From Tetrastigma voinierianum (lineage: Eukaryota > Streptophyta > Magnoliopsida > Vitales > Vitaceae), in NCBI GenBank assembly GCA_016808115.1, contig JAEQBH010001377.1, positions 62,001 through 126,000 of the forward strand: a DNA stretch of 64,000 bases, read 5' to 3'. Within the stretch, counting starts at the first letter, position 1. The number at the start of each line of letters is the position of its first letter. A program made the position numbers and the translations under genes. This document shows positions 33,791 through 45,285 of this stretch, one piece after another. The notes under the pieces were generated by a model. The model saw only the letters and a program-made list of their open reading frames with translations. It was not told the DNA's origin and did not search any database.

Positions 33791-35030
33791 CTTGGATTTT
33801 GGGTCATGTTGGACTTTATTTGTTTTTGGTTCTTCTACTCATTTTCTGAATAACTTTCTTGAACTCTTTGCCCATTCATTCTCACTGCCCAGATGGTGCT
33901 TGGTCTTTGTCCGTGACTTTAGTTCTTCTCAGTGTGTTTGTAATGTCTTGCTCCAGTCTTGTGATTTGAGCTTTCTGCTTTATGCCCTTGCTTGCATTTG
34001 GTTTGACTTCAGACGATTTCGAATTCCTGGTCAGCAGTAGAGACCTGTTCCCTGCTGAACTCTTTCCTGTGAGATCCTTTTGATCATTTATTTCTTTGTC
34101 TTATCATTGTAGTTCTAACATTATCATGACTGTTTCTCAGAAATTCTTCAGATTCTGGACAGTTAGAACGTCCCTCTTTATTGGTTTTAAAATGAAAGTT
34201 CAACTTCTTGGTAGCCCATTTATGACTAAATTTCAGAATTGGTGACATGGTTTTGAAGCAATTGCATGGGGACTTTGTTGGCTGGGTTTTGTATGATCTG
34301 TAGGCGAAAAGAAGTATCATCAGTTTGGAAGACCGATCTTTACTGCTTTGAGCTCAGTCTTTTCCAGTATTCTTTTGTCTGTTGGGATTTACGCATGTCC
34401 CATTTGTTACATTGTTGACTGATTTCATTATGCTTGATCCATTTTGACTCATGGGTTTTTAGATGTTTTTTGTTTGAGGCTGAACTACGTGTGAATGATT
34501 ACAGGTGTTTCCAAGTCTAACCAGTGTTTTTGAGGCTCTGGCTTTGTATTGGCATGTGTTTCTTGGACAGGCCCACTGGCCACCGTTTGAACATGAATGT
34601 TTTCAGCGGTGTATGGGTTCCAGGCTAATTGGGTTGGAATGTTCCCGTAGATCATTCCGCCGCCAGTTTGCACACAATTGCCTCTTGGGGACGTTTCGTT
34701 TCTCTTGCTGGTGTTCTCTGATGTTTGAAATCTGTCACGATTTAACCTTCCGACTGATCGAGAGATAGTGGGCCTGATAAGGCAGTTGGAATATCTTTGC
34801 TGAGCATTCTTTCTCTTTTGAAAGAGCTGACCCATATGGTGTGCACTTTAGCATTTTCATTGAATTTTGCCTTGTTCATTTCTGGCACATGTTCTTATTC
34901 ATCATGTCCTTTTTCTTAAATAATGAGTGGATCATCCAGACTGCCACTGCATGGGATTAGGTTTCACCCTCTTGCATTTGGTATTGATTGGAAGGTGCTC
35001 CACAGCCCAAATGGTTCTGGCATCTCGACC
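33790..35030 (-). pseudogene. Element D integrase, broken
   Basis: Matches the integrase of element B (49790-51050) in reverse complement. Examples are the GCCAGAAATGAACAAGGCAAAATTC string (minus strand, near 34850-34875), CATTATTTAAGAAAAAGGACATGATGAATAAG (near 34890-34925), and the AGACAAAGAAAT..TGATCAAA.GGATCT string near 34075-34110. The catalytic residues cannot be read because of frequent indels. Short minus-strand ORFs at 34084-34320 and 34485-34835 are frame fragments. Confidence 0.6.
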
Positions 35031-35560
35031 ACACGCCAATTGGAGGAGACTTTAAACGGGTTTATGGGAGTTCTACATCAATGTGCTTTCTCTTGCTGGC
35101 ATTTAGCTACTACCACTCACTGACAGTGATCGACTGTCCATTTGTCACCTTTTATCTTGATCTCAAGTCAAACTCTTTACGATATGACTTTATACCTCGA
35201 TTTGGCTTAGCTTCCTTCTTTGACTTCAGATGCAGTTGCGCGATTCGTTATGATTGCAACATGGATCGAAATGCACGATTTTTCACAGAAACAATACACT
35301 GGCTAACATCTCCTTTTGGGTTGTTTGAATTAATTTTCACGGCCTTGGTGGAGGTTTAGCATAGTATATGATTCTGAATGACTTTTCTCATTTTGCCACA
35401 CCGTGGATGACTCCATTTGAAATCTTTGCATCACATTATTTAAATCACAGTCCGTACTGAACACGGCAGTTATGGGTTTCTTGAACTCAATTTGAATCTG
35501 ATTTCTTCAGCATTAAAGTCATGGGGTAAACATACTTATCTGTTCTCAGATGAATCACTT
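35030..35560 (-). pseudogene. Element D RNase H, broken
   Basis: Minus-strand landmarks shared with element B 49370-49720: GGAGATGTTAGCC (near 35300), GTCAAAGAAGGAAGC (near 35210-35225), and GAGTTTGACTTGAGATCAAG (near 35150-35175). It encodes the RNase H part of pol. No frame survives beyond short pieces. Confidence 0.6.
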
Positions 35561-36200
35561 GGTAATTATTCTTTTGAGGGAATCTTTTGATGGATCTCTA
35601 TAAAATCAGATTGCACTAGAGCTTCTTTCTTTTTTCATTGTTGATTAATTGAGGTTTTGATAATGGATACCTTGGTTTAATTTACATTTAGATCAAGTGT
35701 GAAGTACATACTGAGGACAGTGCAACCATTTTATAAGGTAATTTCCCCGGTTAAGTGCTATTTGGCATGTGAAACATCACTGAGCACTATGTTTGGGTTT
35801 CTTGAACGTCAAGCTGGATCCACTTGTTGGAGTCATCGCAAAAATTTCCATAATATCTTTAATGAGTAGGGACTTGTTGAGCATCCTTACTAGGATGGGA
35901 CATTACATTGGTGGCATCGTTTATACGGGATTGGGATGCCACTGGAGACATGGATTCTTGAGTGCTTCTCTTGATCCTCAGGTTGATGTGATGGAGTTGT
36001 ATCCTGTGGATACCCCATCCGAGAGGCAAGTGAGTTGTCTGCTGCTGATGTCGGCATCGGTCAGTAGGACGGAGTGATCTGCAGTTGGGTGTTAGACTGC
36101 ATGATGTTCTTGCTGCCTCAGATCACGTCATGTTTCTTTGTTTGAATCGGTTCATTTCTCATTGGATCGAATTAAACCACCTTCTTTAGACCTTCATGGA
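35560..36200 (-). pseudogene. Element D reverse transcriptase, broken
   Basis: The minus strand reads GGTGGTTTAATTCGATCCAATG.. near 36150-36180 (RT start, the KKGG block) and AAAGATATTATGGAAATTTTTGCGATGAC near 35830-35861, the catalytic FxDD region with a one-base deletion next to the aspartate codons. Both have direct counterparts in element B at 48595 and 48915. The block between them is too indel-rich to translate. Confidence 0.65.
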
Positions 36201-37440
36201 ATTTGGAGCTCACGCGAGGACTATAAGTACTTAGATAAAACCAGCATTCAGTAATTTGGGCCTGTTCGACTGCTTTGCCCATTACTTTGGATCCGATCTC
36301 TTTGATGGCTGCAGTTGGCTTTGGTTTCTTCTGCAGGTTTTGGCCTTTGGGTGGGTGATGCTGGCTTTCTTGATGGACGAAGCTACAGATACTTTGTAGC
36401 TAACCTTTGCCAGTTTTGAAGCGACCTGTTCCTGGCATCTTTGGACTAAGCGGGGATCAATCTTGGTTTCTCTTGGGTGGATTCTGATGGCATACTTTGA
36501 ATGACTTGGCTGACTCACCGACTTGACACACTACTTTCTTTGGTTTTAACGTTAAAATTTCACCTTTTTACTTATTTTCCCTTGTCCATTGTTTTTTGTG
36601 AGCTCTTCCGGTTTAATGAATGGCATTTGTATGGGCGAATCAAAGTAGTCATCTTCAATATCTTATGAGGTTACATACTCTTTGTTGAGTAAAGTGAGCG
36701 TTTAATCATTGTGAACATCAGTTTCTTGGAGTATGGACATCATCCCAACCATTTTTGACTTTCATATATCATATATTATACTTTTGATTGATTCAGAAAC
36801 GGCGACTCTCTCAATATGGGTGGAACTTTCCTTTTGCATGTGATCGGTGGCTCACGTTGGGCTTAGAATGGTCCGATAGCGTGTTGTGTGAATCTGTTCA
36901 TGTCGAGCTGATGAAGTCAGGAAAACAAATTTCCCTAGTGACCGGTACATCTTGGACTCCTTAGGTTTTTTGTCCAGTCCCATGCCACATTGGAAGGAGC
37001 TGGCAGTGTTGAATAAACTCCCACGAGCTAATTGCTTGTGAGAAGCTGAAGAGGCATCGGTTTACTGCAATCCGGTCATAGAGGCTTCCTGGAATTCAAC
37101 TCCTCAATAATAAATCGAGGAATTGCCAAAACTCCATGGATCTTCATCTTTTAACGTTCTTTCTTTGCTCCACACTTTTTTAAAATGGCATTTGAGGATT
37201 CACAATCTTCTTTACTATCTTTCTTTCTTATCAACCTTCCTTGAGGGTACATAAAAGTACACTCCACGGTCACACTTATGAAGGCATCGAATCCCAAGCT
37301 TACAGAAGGTTTTTTAGAAAACACTTTGACATCTCTTTATCTTTGATTTAGATCTCTACTGGAAATGGAATTGAATTAAACACTGGATATCAACTACTTT
37401 ATCCCGACTCTTCTTTCTTTTTCTCAGTGCTGTTTTCTGG
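36200..37440 (-). pseudogene. Element D protease region and pol linker, broken
   Basis: Minus-strand strings shared with element B 47300-48340 include GAGGAGTTGAATTCCAG(G)AAGCCTC (near 37090-37115), GGGAGTTTATTC.. (near 37010-37025), GGGAAATTTGTTTTCC (near 36920-36935), GATGTTCACAATGATT (near 36704-36720) and ATTGAAGATGACTAC (near 36645-36660). The protease active-site triplet is disrupted by a stop. The minus ORF at 36282-36518 is one in-frame piece of the linker before RT. Confidence 0.65.
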
Positions 37441-38950
37441 AATGTCATTGCCATTTTTTCTTTAATCTTTCTAACTCCTTCCCACTCCTAAGCCGCACAA
37501 GCATGCCTTTGGATTCTTCTTTGTGTCACTTGGGAAGGTATCTTCCTCCTGGTTTACAGGTTAAATACCATTTTACTTGTGCCCCCTGTGTTCTTCAGGA
37601 TGCATCAAGGGTGTTCTCAAAATTTAGAATTAGTAGCAGTTGCTTCCCAACTCGCAAACTTTTTGTTCATGGAGGTTAACAACTTCTTATTATCCCCTCA
37701 TGAATCAAGCAAAGATCCTGCTCTTCAAAAGATCGGGCCCTCCGACCTCGACATTCATTGCGGTTCACTCTCGCGCGCTACCGAAACCTCGTGGTCAGCT
37801 GATAACCCCGTCGAGGATCTCCCGTCCATGCCTGGCTCAGGAAGCCCTCCACCATATGAGAAGTTCTCATGGTTCCCGTCGGGTGATAGCCAGCCGCAGG
37901 TTAGTATTGGGTTTGAAATGGTGTTCGGGCTTACCTAGATACTAACCTCTTCAAGATCATAGAACTGTTCTTCGCAATTTCCAACACTTTCCTTTAATAA
38001 TCCTTTCAACTTATTTCATGAGCAAGCAGGTGTTTTTCTTTCTTGCTTGTCTAACCTGTTCATAATGGCATCCAACTTGGCCTCCATGGTCATCATTCTG
38101 CTCAGCCTCCATGATCCCTTCCTCTCACAGCTTCCTCTGGAAAACTCGGGCGGAGTTTTCATTGCATTTAAATTAAAATCTCTCAATCAGCTCTTTGCCT
38201 CTTCAAAGACTTTTCGTTTGAATGCTCCACAACATGAAGCATCAAGGATCCCCTTGATATATCATTCGCTGGCATGATATACAATGTCCATCCGAGTCTC
38301 AGATCTATCCCATGCATCGGACATCTTCTCAAAGAACCGCTTGAATCTTTCTTCCTTAAGCTACATACAGGTTCTCTCTATCTTCCCTGCTGAAACACAA
38401 TGATTTCCCTCCTTCTTTCTGAGGTGAGGGCTCGGGGAAAGAATCTACCTAAGTAGGCCTCTACTAACTCCTCCATCAATGCAACCATATGGTAAAGATT
38501 CATACCATGTAGCTGGGCCAGATTCTTAGAGAGAATGGGAATAGATGCAGCTTTGACTTCTGGTCTCACCCCATTCACCACTATTAGCCATCCCAAGGAA
38601 TCTTCCCGTGTGCTCGCTTTGGTCTCGGGGTGGATGATCGTGAACCGATGTCACTGACCATTGTAATCAAGTGTCGGGCTTTGGCCAAATTATTAGCATC
38701 AACTCCGCGTCGTCTGATTGTCGAGCATTCATCCTATATAATTGTCCCGTGTCCCCATTGTATCGTTGATCGGAGGCCTTCTACCCGCTTCTATATGTAA
38801 TTTCATCCTCGATCCCGCCTTTCATCCGCCATGGTTGAGTTTTCGCCTTCTTTATCTTTCTCAAGCTCAGTGTTCTCTCTAATTGCGGTCTCGCCGGAAT
38901 CGTGATCGTTGTTCGCTTCCTATGCATTAAAAATTCTCCTCGAAATCAAA
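37440..38950 (-). pseudogene. Element D gag, broken
   Basis: The best piece (minus 38596-38378) carries GWLIVVNGVRPEV, AASIPILSKNLAQLHGMNLY, EELVEAYLGRFFPRALT and REIIVFQQG, the gag domain blocks seen in elements C and B. Downstream the minus strand has GATAATAAGAAGTTG (near 37680-37695) and GACACAAAGAAGAATCCAAA (near 37510-37530), the latter encoding the TKKNPK string before the MTLRSG region. The site corresponding to the solo LTR insertion in element B (about 37735) is uninterrupted here. Frame is lost many times. Confidence 0.75.
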
Positions 38951-39119
38951 ACTCACTTACAAGTAATAGATTAGTCTGATCAACAAATATTTTCAATATG
39001 ATTTGTTAAAGGTTATGGCTAAAAATAACCACTTGAGTTGGCTTGTTCTTTTCTTCAAAAATGTCCAAATTAGTATTTCCTTTATTTCGTCTAAATATTG
39101 ATTTACTAAATTCTTCGAT
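38951..39119 (-). other. Element D 5' leader
   Basis: Matches the element B leader 43880-44040 in reverse complement, including GAATTTAGTAAATCAATAT and GGTTATTTTTAGCC.. ..AACCTTTAACAAA. It lies between the primer-binding sites and gag. No gene is seen. Confidence 0.7.
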
Positions 39120-39410
39120 CACTGCAACGGCGCCCATAAAAACTCTATGAGACTCAAAGATATATGCTACAAACTATGACACTATTACCAAAGGACTATT
39201 GTCTAATCCCCGGCAACGGCGCAATAAAACTTGTTGAGACCAAAAGATATATACAAATTTATGACACTATTACCAAAGGACTATTGTCTAATCCATCGCA
39301 ATCCGCCATAAAACTCAAGTGGAGACCAAAAGATATATACAAACTCTTATGACAATTATTACCAAAGGACTATTGTCTAATCACCGCAACGGCGCCTTAT
39401 ACTTGTTGAG
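39120..39410 (-). repeat. Four tandem primer-binding-site units (element D)
   Basis: Four copies of a ~85-bp unit, each with a tRNA-Asp site read on the minus strand: CTGCAACGGCGCCC (39122), CCCCGGCAACGGCGC (39208), CATCGCAATCCGCCAT (39294) and CACCGCAACGGCGCC (39381). Each is followed on the plus strand by an ACTTGTTGAGACCAAAAGAT-like string and a TATTACCAAAGGACTATTG string. Because D's other LTR (A7) ends after one unit, I place the LTR end at 39320, so the outermost unit belongs to the LTR. Confidence 0.88.
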
Positions 39411-40770
39411 ACCGATCAAGAATTTCCTGTGAGTAAATCATTTTCAATTTTGGTTTTGGCCCGATATCCAAGTGCACAGCCGACAAGTAATAGAACGGAT
39501 TTGTCCATATCGATCCCACAGAGATCTCAAGAATTCTAGATCACCAATTTCGACTACTCAAGCTCCAGCAATATTTGACTTATAGTTTCATGACATTGCT
39601 CCAAATCTAATAGTCAGAAATATACAAGTATATGAAAAAGAAGAATGAACAATCAAATAAACTGGAATCTAAAGAATAAGGAATGAATAGTTAAGAAAAA
39701 TAATTAAACTGAATAGTCATCTTAGAGTACACATTAAGATCACCGCTATCGTGAAGTATCAATTCCTCGTGAGTTAACACTTATAATTTTGCTTGTGTAT
39801 TTCGTAGTTTTAAAATCAGTCTACAAAGCAGCAGGATGTACCGATCTCTCCACACTCCATTACTATTATCTAATTTTCCGATTCTTTCAAGACAGGAATT
39901 AGATGACTACTTTAACAGTGGATTTCTTGATCGTGGCTTTTCTATAATACTTCATACCCATCTTATGGATCTGTAACCTGAGCCCTGCTAATTTTGCCAC
40001 AAGATGATAACTTCCCTGGCTACTCTTCCCCAAAAATTAGAATAGATCACTCCCTCTTTCTCCCTTGATTAGATCCTGTTTAATACGATTGGCTTCACTA
40101 TTCGAATTGAGGTGAACTCTCTGCTTGTTTAAATTGATAACTCATTCAACTCATTCTTGATTTCAAGTGAGAAGAGGATTTATCAAAGTAAACTTACAAA
40201 GCTCAATAGATCTATAATAGCAAAGCGAATGACACCTTCAAGGAATGTCATAACCTAGAATGTCTTCTCCGTGTCACCGGGAGACCTCCCGGAATCGTGA
40301 GCAAGAAACGACCTTTAAACGGTATAAGACAATCGATATTCGATCAAAAACATTAAACCCATAAACTTAAGTAAATTCAATAACCCGAAATTTACAAGCG
40401 GGCCGGAAACAACTACGTGTGGAAAGATAATTTCGACTATAGCATTCACTTAATGGAAGTCGTCTCAATTACTGAATTACACACTACAAGATTCTCCGAT
40501 CATAAGAACAATCGCAATTGAATCGAAAATTTGAATTCCAGAATTTGTCCGAACTTCAAACATTCCGTGTAGTAATTTGAAAAAGAATGGAATTTCGCAT
40601 TCACTACCAAAACGATAAGATCCAGATTCAAAATAAAACAAAAATAAAGAAAGATGAAAATAAACTAATCTATAACGACGGTCGTAAAAGAAAATAAAAT
40701 AAAGTGAAAGAAAAGAAAATAAAATGATTTCCTTACTACCTCCAGATCTTTCGCTCGCTTTTCACCCACC
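39320..40770 (-). mobile_element. Family A LTR A8, R/U5 half (5' LTR of element D)
   Basis: Reverse complement of the family A U5 and R, with the same landmarks as A7 (AATCATTTTCAATTTTGGTTTTGG, AAACTGGAATCTAAAGAATA). It stops at 40770 within the region just 3' of the TATA box, exactly where the plus-strand LTR of element B starts. The missing U3 half resumes at 58409. The joined halves total about 2.95 kb. Confidence 0.85.
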
Positions 40771-41139
40771 GATGAGCTTAAAAGTCATCTATTAATCCAT
40801 TTTTCTGTTTGATTTTCATCTGAAAAGGAATAATAATTAATATGCGTAAATATGAAGAACTCACCAATTTGTTATCAAGTGTAATCGTGGAAAGAAAGAA
40901 GAAAGCAGAGGAAAATGCAAAGAATCGCTGGAATAAAAATGCGTAAAATGGGCAGGGTTAAATGAAAGCAAATTGGTAACTAATGTTCCAGCCTGGGCTT
41001 GCATGGGCCCAGCTTACGCAGGTTGCGATACATCGTGGAAAAATTGAAGAAAATTTGATGCGTGCTGCGACAGATCACAAGTTAGGCGCTTGAAAACTAA
41101 CTGTGAGACTTAAGGGAATGATGTCGCTTATTAACATCG

Positions 41140-42180
41140 TGATGTCGCGACAAAGGTTGATGTCGCGACAAGGAATGGAGGGACAAGAGAAGTGCCTTGA
41201 AGCTATGACAGGTTTGAAAAGATGAAATCATAGATCTTGCCATTGTCGCGACATAGCCCGATGTCGCTAAATAAAAGCAACCAAATAAGCCTCTGTAGAC
41301 CTGGGGCTTATGTCGCGACAAGAGATTGATGTCGACATAAGACGGGATCGGGCCAAGGTCATAGCCTCTTTAAGTCAGATGTCGACAGGATTGATGTCGC
41401 GCGACATCAAGAACCACAAATGAAAGTCGCACGCCATAAGCCGAGGTCGCGATAGCAGACCGAGTCGCGGCATCGGAACTAATGGGCTGAAACCCAGCAA
41501 AGTATACATGACGATTGATGTCAAAGTTACGTTATCAACAGTCATGCACGTAATTGAGGGTCGCGATATGATTGATGTCGCGACATCAGAACGATCGCTG
41601 AAAGTCGCAAAGTCATAAAGTGATGTCGCTGACAAGATCGATGTCGCAACACCAAGAACAAACCGCCAAAGACCCGTAAAGACATGTTGATGTCGCTGAC
41701 AGCGAGGATGATGTCGACATCAAAAACCATCACTGAAGGTCGCGAAAGACATGAGTCGCTACGATTAAGTGGGATTGAGGTCGCGACATCGTAAAACACC
41801 GCTTGACGCCCTAAACTAAAGCTGATGTTACACAAAGAGATTGATGTCGGGATGTAAGACGTGATCACCAAGGGCAATAATCAAAGTTACGTCGACAAGA
41901 GATCGATGTCGCTAAACTAGGAACGACCACCAAAATCGCAGCCATAAATGATGTCGCGACATCAGAACCATCCATGAAAGTCAGAAGAGTTATGATGTCG
42001 CGACAAGAGATCGATGTCGTTTTACATCGTAGAACCATCTCGATGAAAGCTGCAAAGAGTTAAGTCATGTCGCTGACATAAGACGCCTTCGAAACAAAGA
42101 ATGTCATGACTTATTGATAAATCCCGCAACAAGGATCATGACAGAACAGAGGTCGCGACAAGATCGAGACATACAAGACG
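41140..42180. repeat. Palindrome array in LTR A9
   Basis: Repeated pairs of GTCGCGACA about 20 bases apart with 'GAT' or 'AAGAGATTGATGTCG' between them. Many copies are shortened (GTCGACA) or carry an extra base (GTCGCTGACA) rather than CpG transitions. Confidence 0.88.
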
Positions 42181-42238
42181 GGCCATCGGGCTAAATGAAG
42201 TCCAAAAGAAATGATCAAATTAGGCCCAACTTTAACCC

Positions 42239-42246
42239 TATAAATA
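42239..42246 (+). promoter_or_regulatory. LTR TATA box (A9)
   Basis: TATAAATA in ACCCTATAAATAAGC, immediately 3' of the palindrome array, matching the box at 56831 in the 3' LTR of the same element. Confidence 0.75.
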
Positions 42247-43605
42247 AGCAAATACCCAGAAGGAAGGTAGTGGGCAAGCGTAACGAAGATCCGGCAAATA
42301 AGGCTTCATTTAATTTTCTTTTCTTTTCTTTTCTTTTATTTTTCTTTTTCTGTTTCCGTCGTAATAGATTAGTTTAATTTCATCTTTCTTTATTTTTTTG
42401 TTTTATTTTCTGGATCTGGATGTTATCGTTTTGAGCCGGTTCAATGCATCCCATTCTTTCAAATTACTACCCGAATGTTTGAAGTTCAGACAAACTTTGA
42501 ATCAATTTTCTGGGGCCCACCTGCAGCTTGTTCTATGATCGTAGAGGAATGTCAGAGTGTGTAATTCAGTAATGAGGAACCCACTCTTCCATTAAGTGAA
42601 TGCTCAGGTCGAACAATTTTCCTAGTTGTTTCCAGTACTGCTGTGAATTTAGCCATGAATTTACTTCGGTTATGGTTTACGGTTTCATCCGAATACTCCG
42701 CTTATACCCGCTTTTGTTTGTCATTGCTCGATTTCTAGAGGTCCTCTCGAGGACACAGAAGACATTCCCTAGAGTTATGAACACTTTGAAGGTATTAACT
42801 CTATTATAGATCTATTGAGCTTGTGTTTACTTTGATAAATCCTCTTCTCACTCTGAAATCAAGAATGAGTCGAATGAGTTATCAATTTAAACAAGCAGAG
42901 AGTGCCCACCTCAATTCGAATAGTGAAGCCTAATCCCGTGTTAGCCGAGATCTAATCAAGGGAGATGGTGATCATTCTAATTTTGAGGAAGAGTAAATCC
43001 AGAAGTTGTATATCCTTACTTGACCGATAACTTGGGAGCTAAGGTTTCATGCCCATAAATGTACAAGATCAAAAAGAGAAAACATTCGATCAAGGAAATA
43101 CCTATTAGTAGTCATCTAATTCCCCCGTCTTCAAAGAATCGGGAAAATTAGATAATGCACTGCGGGAGTGTGAGAGATCCAAACTGTGACCGCTAAACGC
43201 CTCGATGACGAAACCTCGAAATACACAAGCAAATTCGACGTTGTTAATCACAGTGAACTGACATATCACAATAGCAAAGATCCAATGTGCACTCCTTAAA
43301 AGATGATCGGTCTGGCCTGTTTATTTTAACTATTCATTATTATTCTTTATTCTTTAGATTCTAGTTTCTATTTGATTGTTCATTATATACTTGTATATTT
43401 TATACCTTCTGTCGGAACACAATGTCATGTTATAGTCCAAATAAGATGGAGCTTCGAGTAGTCGTAGTTGATCTAGAATTTTGAGATCTCTCAGGATCGA
43501 TATCTGGACTTAAATCCAATGACATTTGTCTAATTGTGCACTTGCAGGATATCGTGCCAAAACCAAAATTGAAATGATTTACCTTGGAGATTCTTGGTCG
43601 GGCCT

Positions 43606-43865
43606 CAACAAGTTTTATGGCGCCGCTGTTTCGGGATTAATAAATAGTCCTGGTACAGTGTCATAACTTTTATGGCGTCTTTTGGTCAATCAACAAGTTT
43701 TATGGCGCCGTTGCCGGGGATTAGACAATAGTCCTTTGGTAATAGTATCATAACTTTTTATATGTCTTTTGGTTAATCAACAAGTTTTATGGCGCCGTTG
43801 CCGGGGATTAGACAATACCTTGCACATACCACAATCTGTATATGGGCGTCTTTGGTCATCAATAC
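43606..43865 (+). repeat. Tandem primer-binding-site units of element B
   Basis: Units start CAACAAGTTTTATGGCGCCG at 43608, 43690 and 43780, with spacing of about 82-90 bases and a common tail (GATTAGACAATAGTCC.., ..GTCATAACTTTTATATGTC, TTTGGTCAATCA). A fourth decayed unit follows (TCAATACTCCTTATATGCCA, near 43858-43877). The first two lie inside the LTR, since the 3' LTR carries both. The third, at 43790-43806, is a perfect TGGCGCCGTTGCCGGGG and is the site expected to be used. Confidence 0.9.
43790..43806 (+). other. tRNA-Asp primer-binding site of element B (perfect)
   Basis: TGGCGCCGTTGCCGGGG, fully complementary to the 3' end of plant tRNA-Asp. It lies 11 bases after the inferred LTR end. 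The second unit (43700-43716) holds an identical site. Confidence 0.92.
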
Positions 43866-44039
43866 TCCTTATATGCCATGTCGGATCGAAAGAATTTAGT
43901 AAATCAATATTCGGGATGAAAGAAGGAAATACTAATTTGGACATTTTTGAAGAAAAACAAAATAGCTTTTCAAGGGTTATTTTTAGCCACTAACCTTTAA
44001 CAAACCATATTGAAAATATTTGTCGAATAATTAATCCTA

Positions 44040-45280
44040 TTAATGTAAGTGTGTTTTGATTTCGTGGACAAGATTTTAATGAAATGTAACACCGATCTGA
44101 TTCCGAAGAGATACGTAATTAGAAAGAACACTAAGCTGAAGATAAAGAAGGCAAAAACTCAACCATGGCGTATGAAAGACAGGATCGATGAAGTACATAT
44201 AGAAGTGAATTTAGAAGGCCTCCAATCACCGATACAACGGAGGATTGAGAATTAATTATATTGTGATGAATACCAAGAATCGATAAATCTGGCAGCTTGA
44301 TGCTAATAATTTTGAACTGCCGCACTGACATAATGGTCCAAAGAACATCGCTTACTAGTCATCCCAATCAAGACCCAAACGAGCACTGAAGATTCCTTAG
44401 GATGGCTAATACAAAGGAAGTTGAATAGGTGGCACTTAAGTCATCCAACTCCGCATCTATTCCCATTCTCTAAGATACTGTTAAACATGGCATGAATCTT
44501 TACCATATGGTTCTGCTGATACTAGAGGAGTTAGTAGAGGCATACTTAGGTAGATTCTTTCCCCGCACCCCCTCACCTCTCGTAAAGAAGGAGGGAAATC
44601 ATGTTTCAAAGAGGAAGATGAAAGCCTGTACGCTTCGGAAAGATTCAATCCAAGGTCGAAGATGTCCAATGCATGGGATAGATCCGAAGACTCAGATGGA
44701 CATTGTATATCATGCCTGAATGATATATCAAAGGATCATTTGATGTCATGTTGTGGAGCATTCAACGAAAAAGTGTTGTAGAGGCAAAAGAGACTGACAT
44801 GAAGACTGGTTAAATGCAATATGAAAACTCCTTCTAAGTTTTCAAAAGGAAACAAAGCAGAGGAAAGGGGATCATGGAGTCGAGCAAGATGATGCCTAAG
44901 TGGAGGCCAAGATGCCATTATGCACAAAGTTGGAAAAGCAAGAAAGAAAGACACACACGGCCATGAGGAGCAGCTTGAAAGAGAGTTATTAAAGGAAAGT
45001 AGCCGAGAGTCAATAAGAACAATCTATGATACCAAGAGGTTGAGATCTGGTCGCCCAAGAAAACAACCATTTTAAACCCAATACTAACTCCGCCAAAGAC
45101 ATTATCACCCAAGACCGGTGAACCATGAGAATTTCATGGTGGAGGGGCTTCAAGGCCGCCCAAGCATACATTAATCCTCAATGTATTATCAATACCACTC
45201 AAGGTTCCAGAAGCAGTTGTTACAAAGAAGGAAATGGAATACGTAAATGAATATCGTACGAGGAGGGCCCAATATTTTGA
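44040..45280 (+). pseudogene. Element B gag, N-terminal part, broken
   Basis: Gag in several frames. After a basic N-terminal piece (44100-44255), the domain blocks EELVEAYLGRFFPR (near 44525), the CPMHGID-equivalent (near 44660), MDIVYHA (near 44695) and ..CCGAFKRKS-like (near 44750) match elements C and D. Stop codons and shifts occur about every 100 bases. The reading is cut at 45285 by the solo LTR and continues at 46994. Confidence 0.8.
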
Positions 45281-45285
45281 AGAAC

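Larger units (their letters stand above)
40771..43779 (+). mobile_element. Family A LTR A9 (5' LTR of element B)
   Basis: Starts GATGAGCTTAAAAG (first T missing) and ends ..GGTTAATCA before ACAAGTTTTA and the primer-binding site, about 3.0 kb. It contains a palindrome array (41140-42180), a TATA box (42239-42246), R/U5 and two primer-binding-site units at its 3' end (43608 and 43690). The 3' LTR ends after the same two units. The two LTRs differ mainly by short indels. Confidence 0.88.

Noticed and set aside
28900..37500. About 8 kb of T-rich, ORF-poor DNA on the plus strand (T about twice A in lines I counted), first taken for a host intron or a new non-coding element
   Set aside because: Reverse-complement landmarks (protease, RT, RNase H, integrase, third ORF strings) match element B in order, so the skew is the antisense of A-rich Athila pol.
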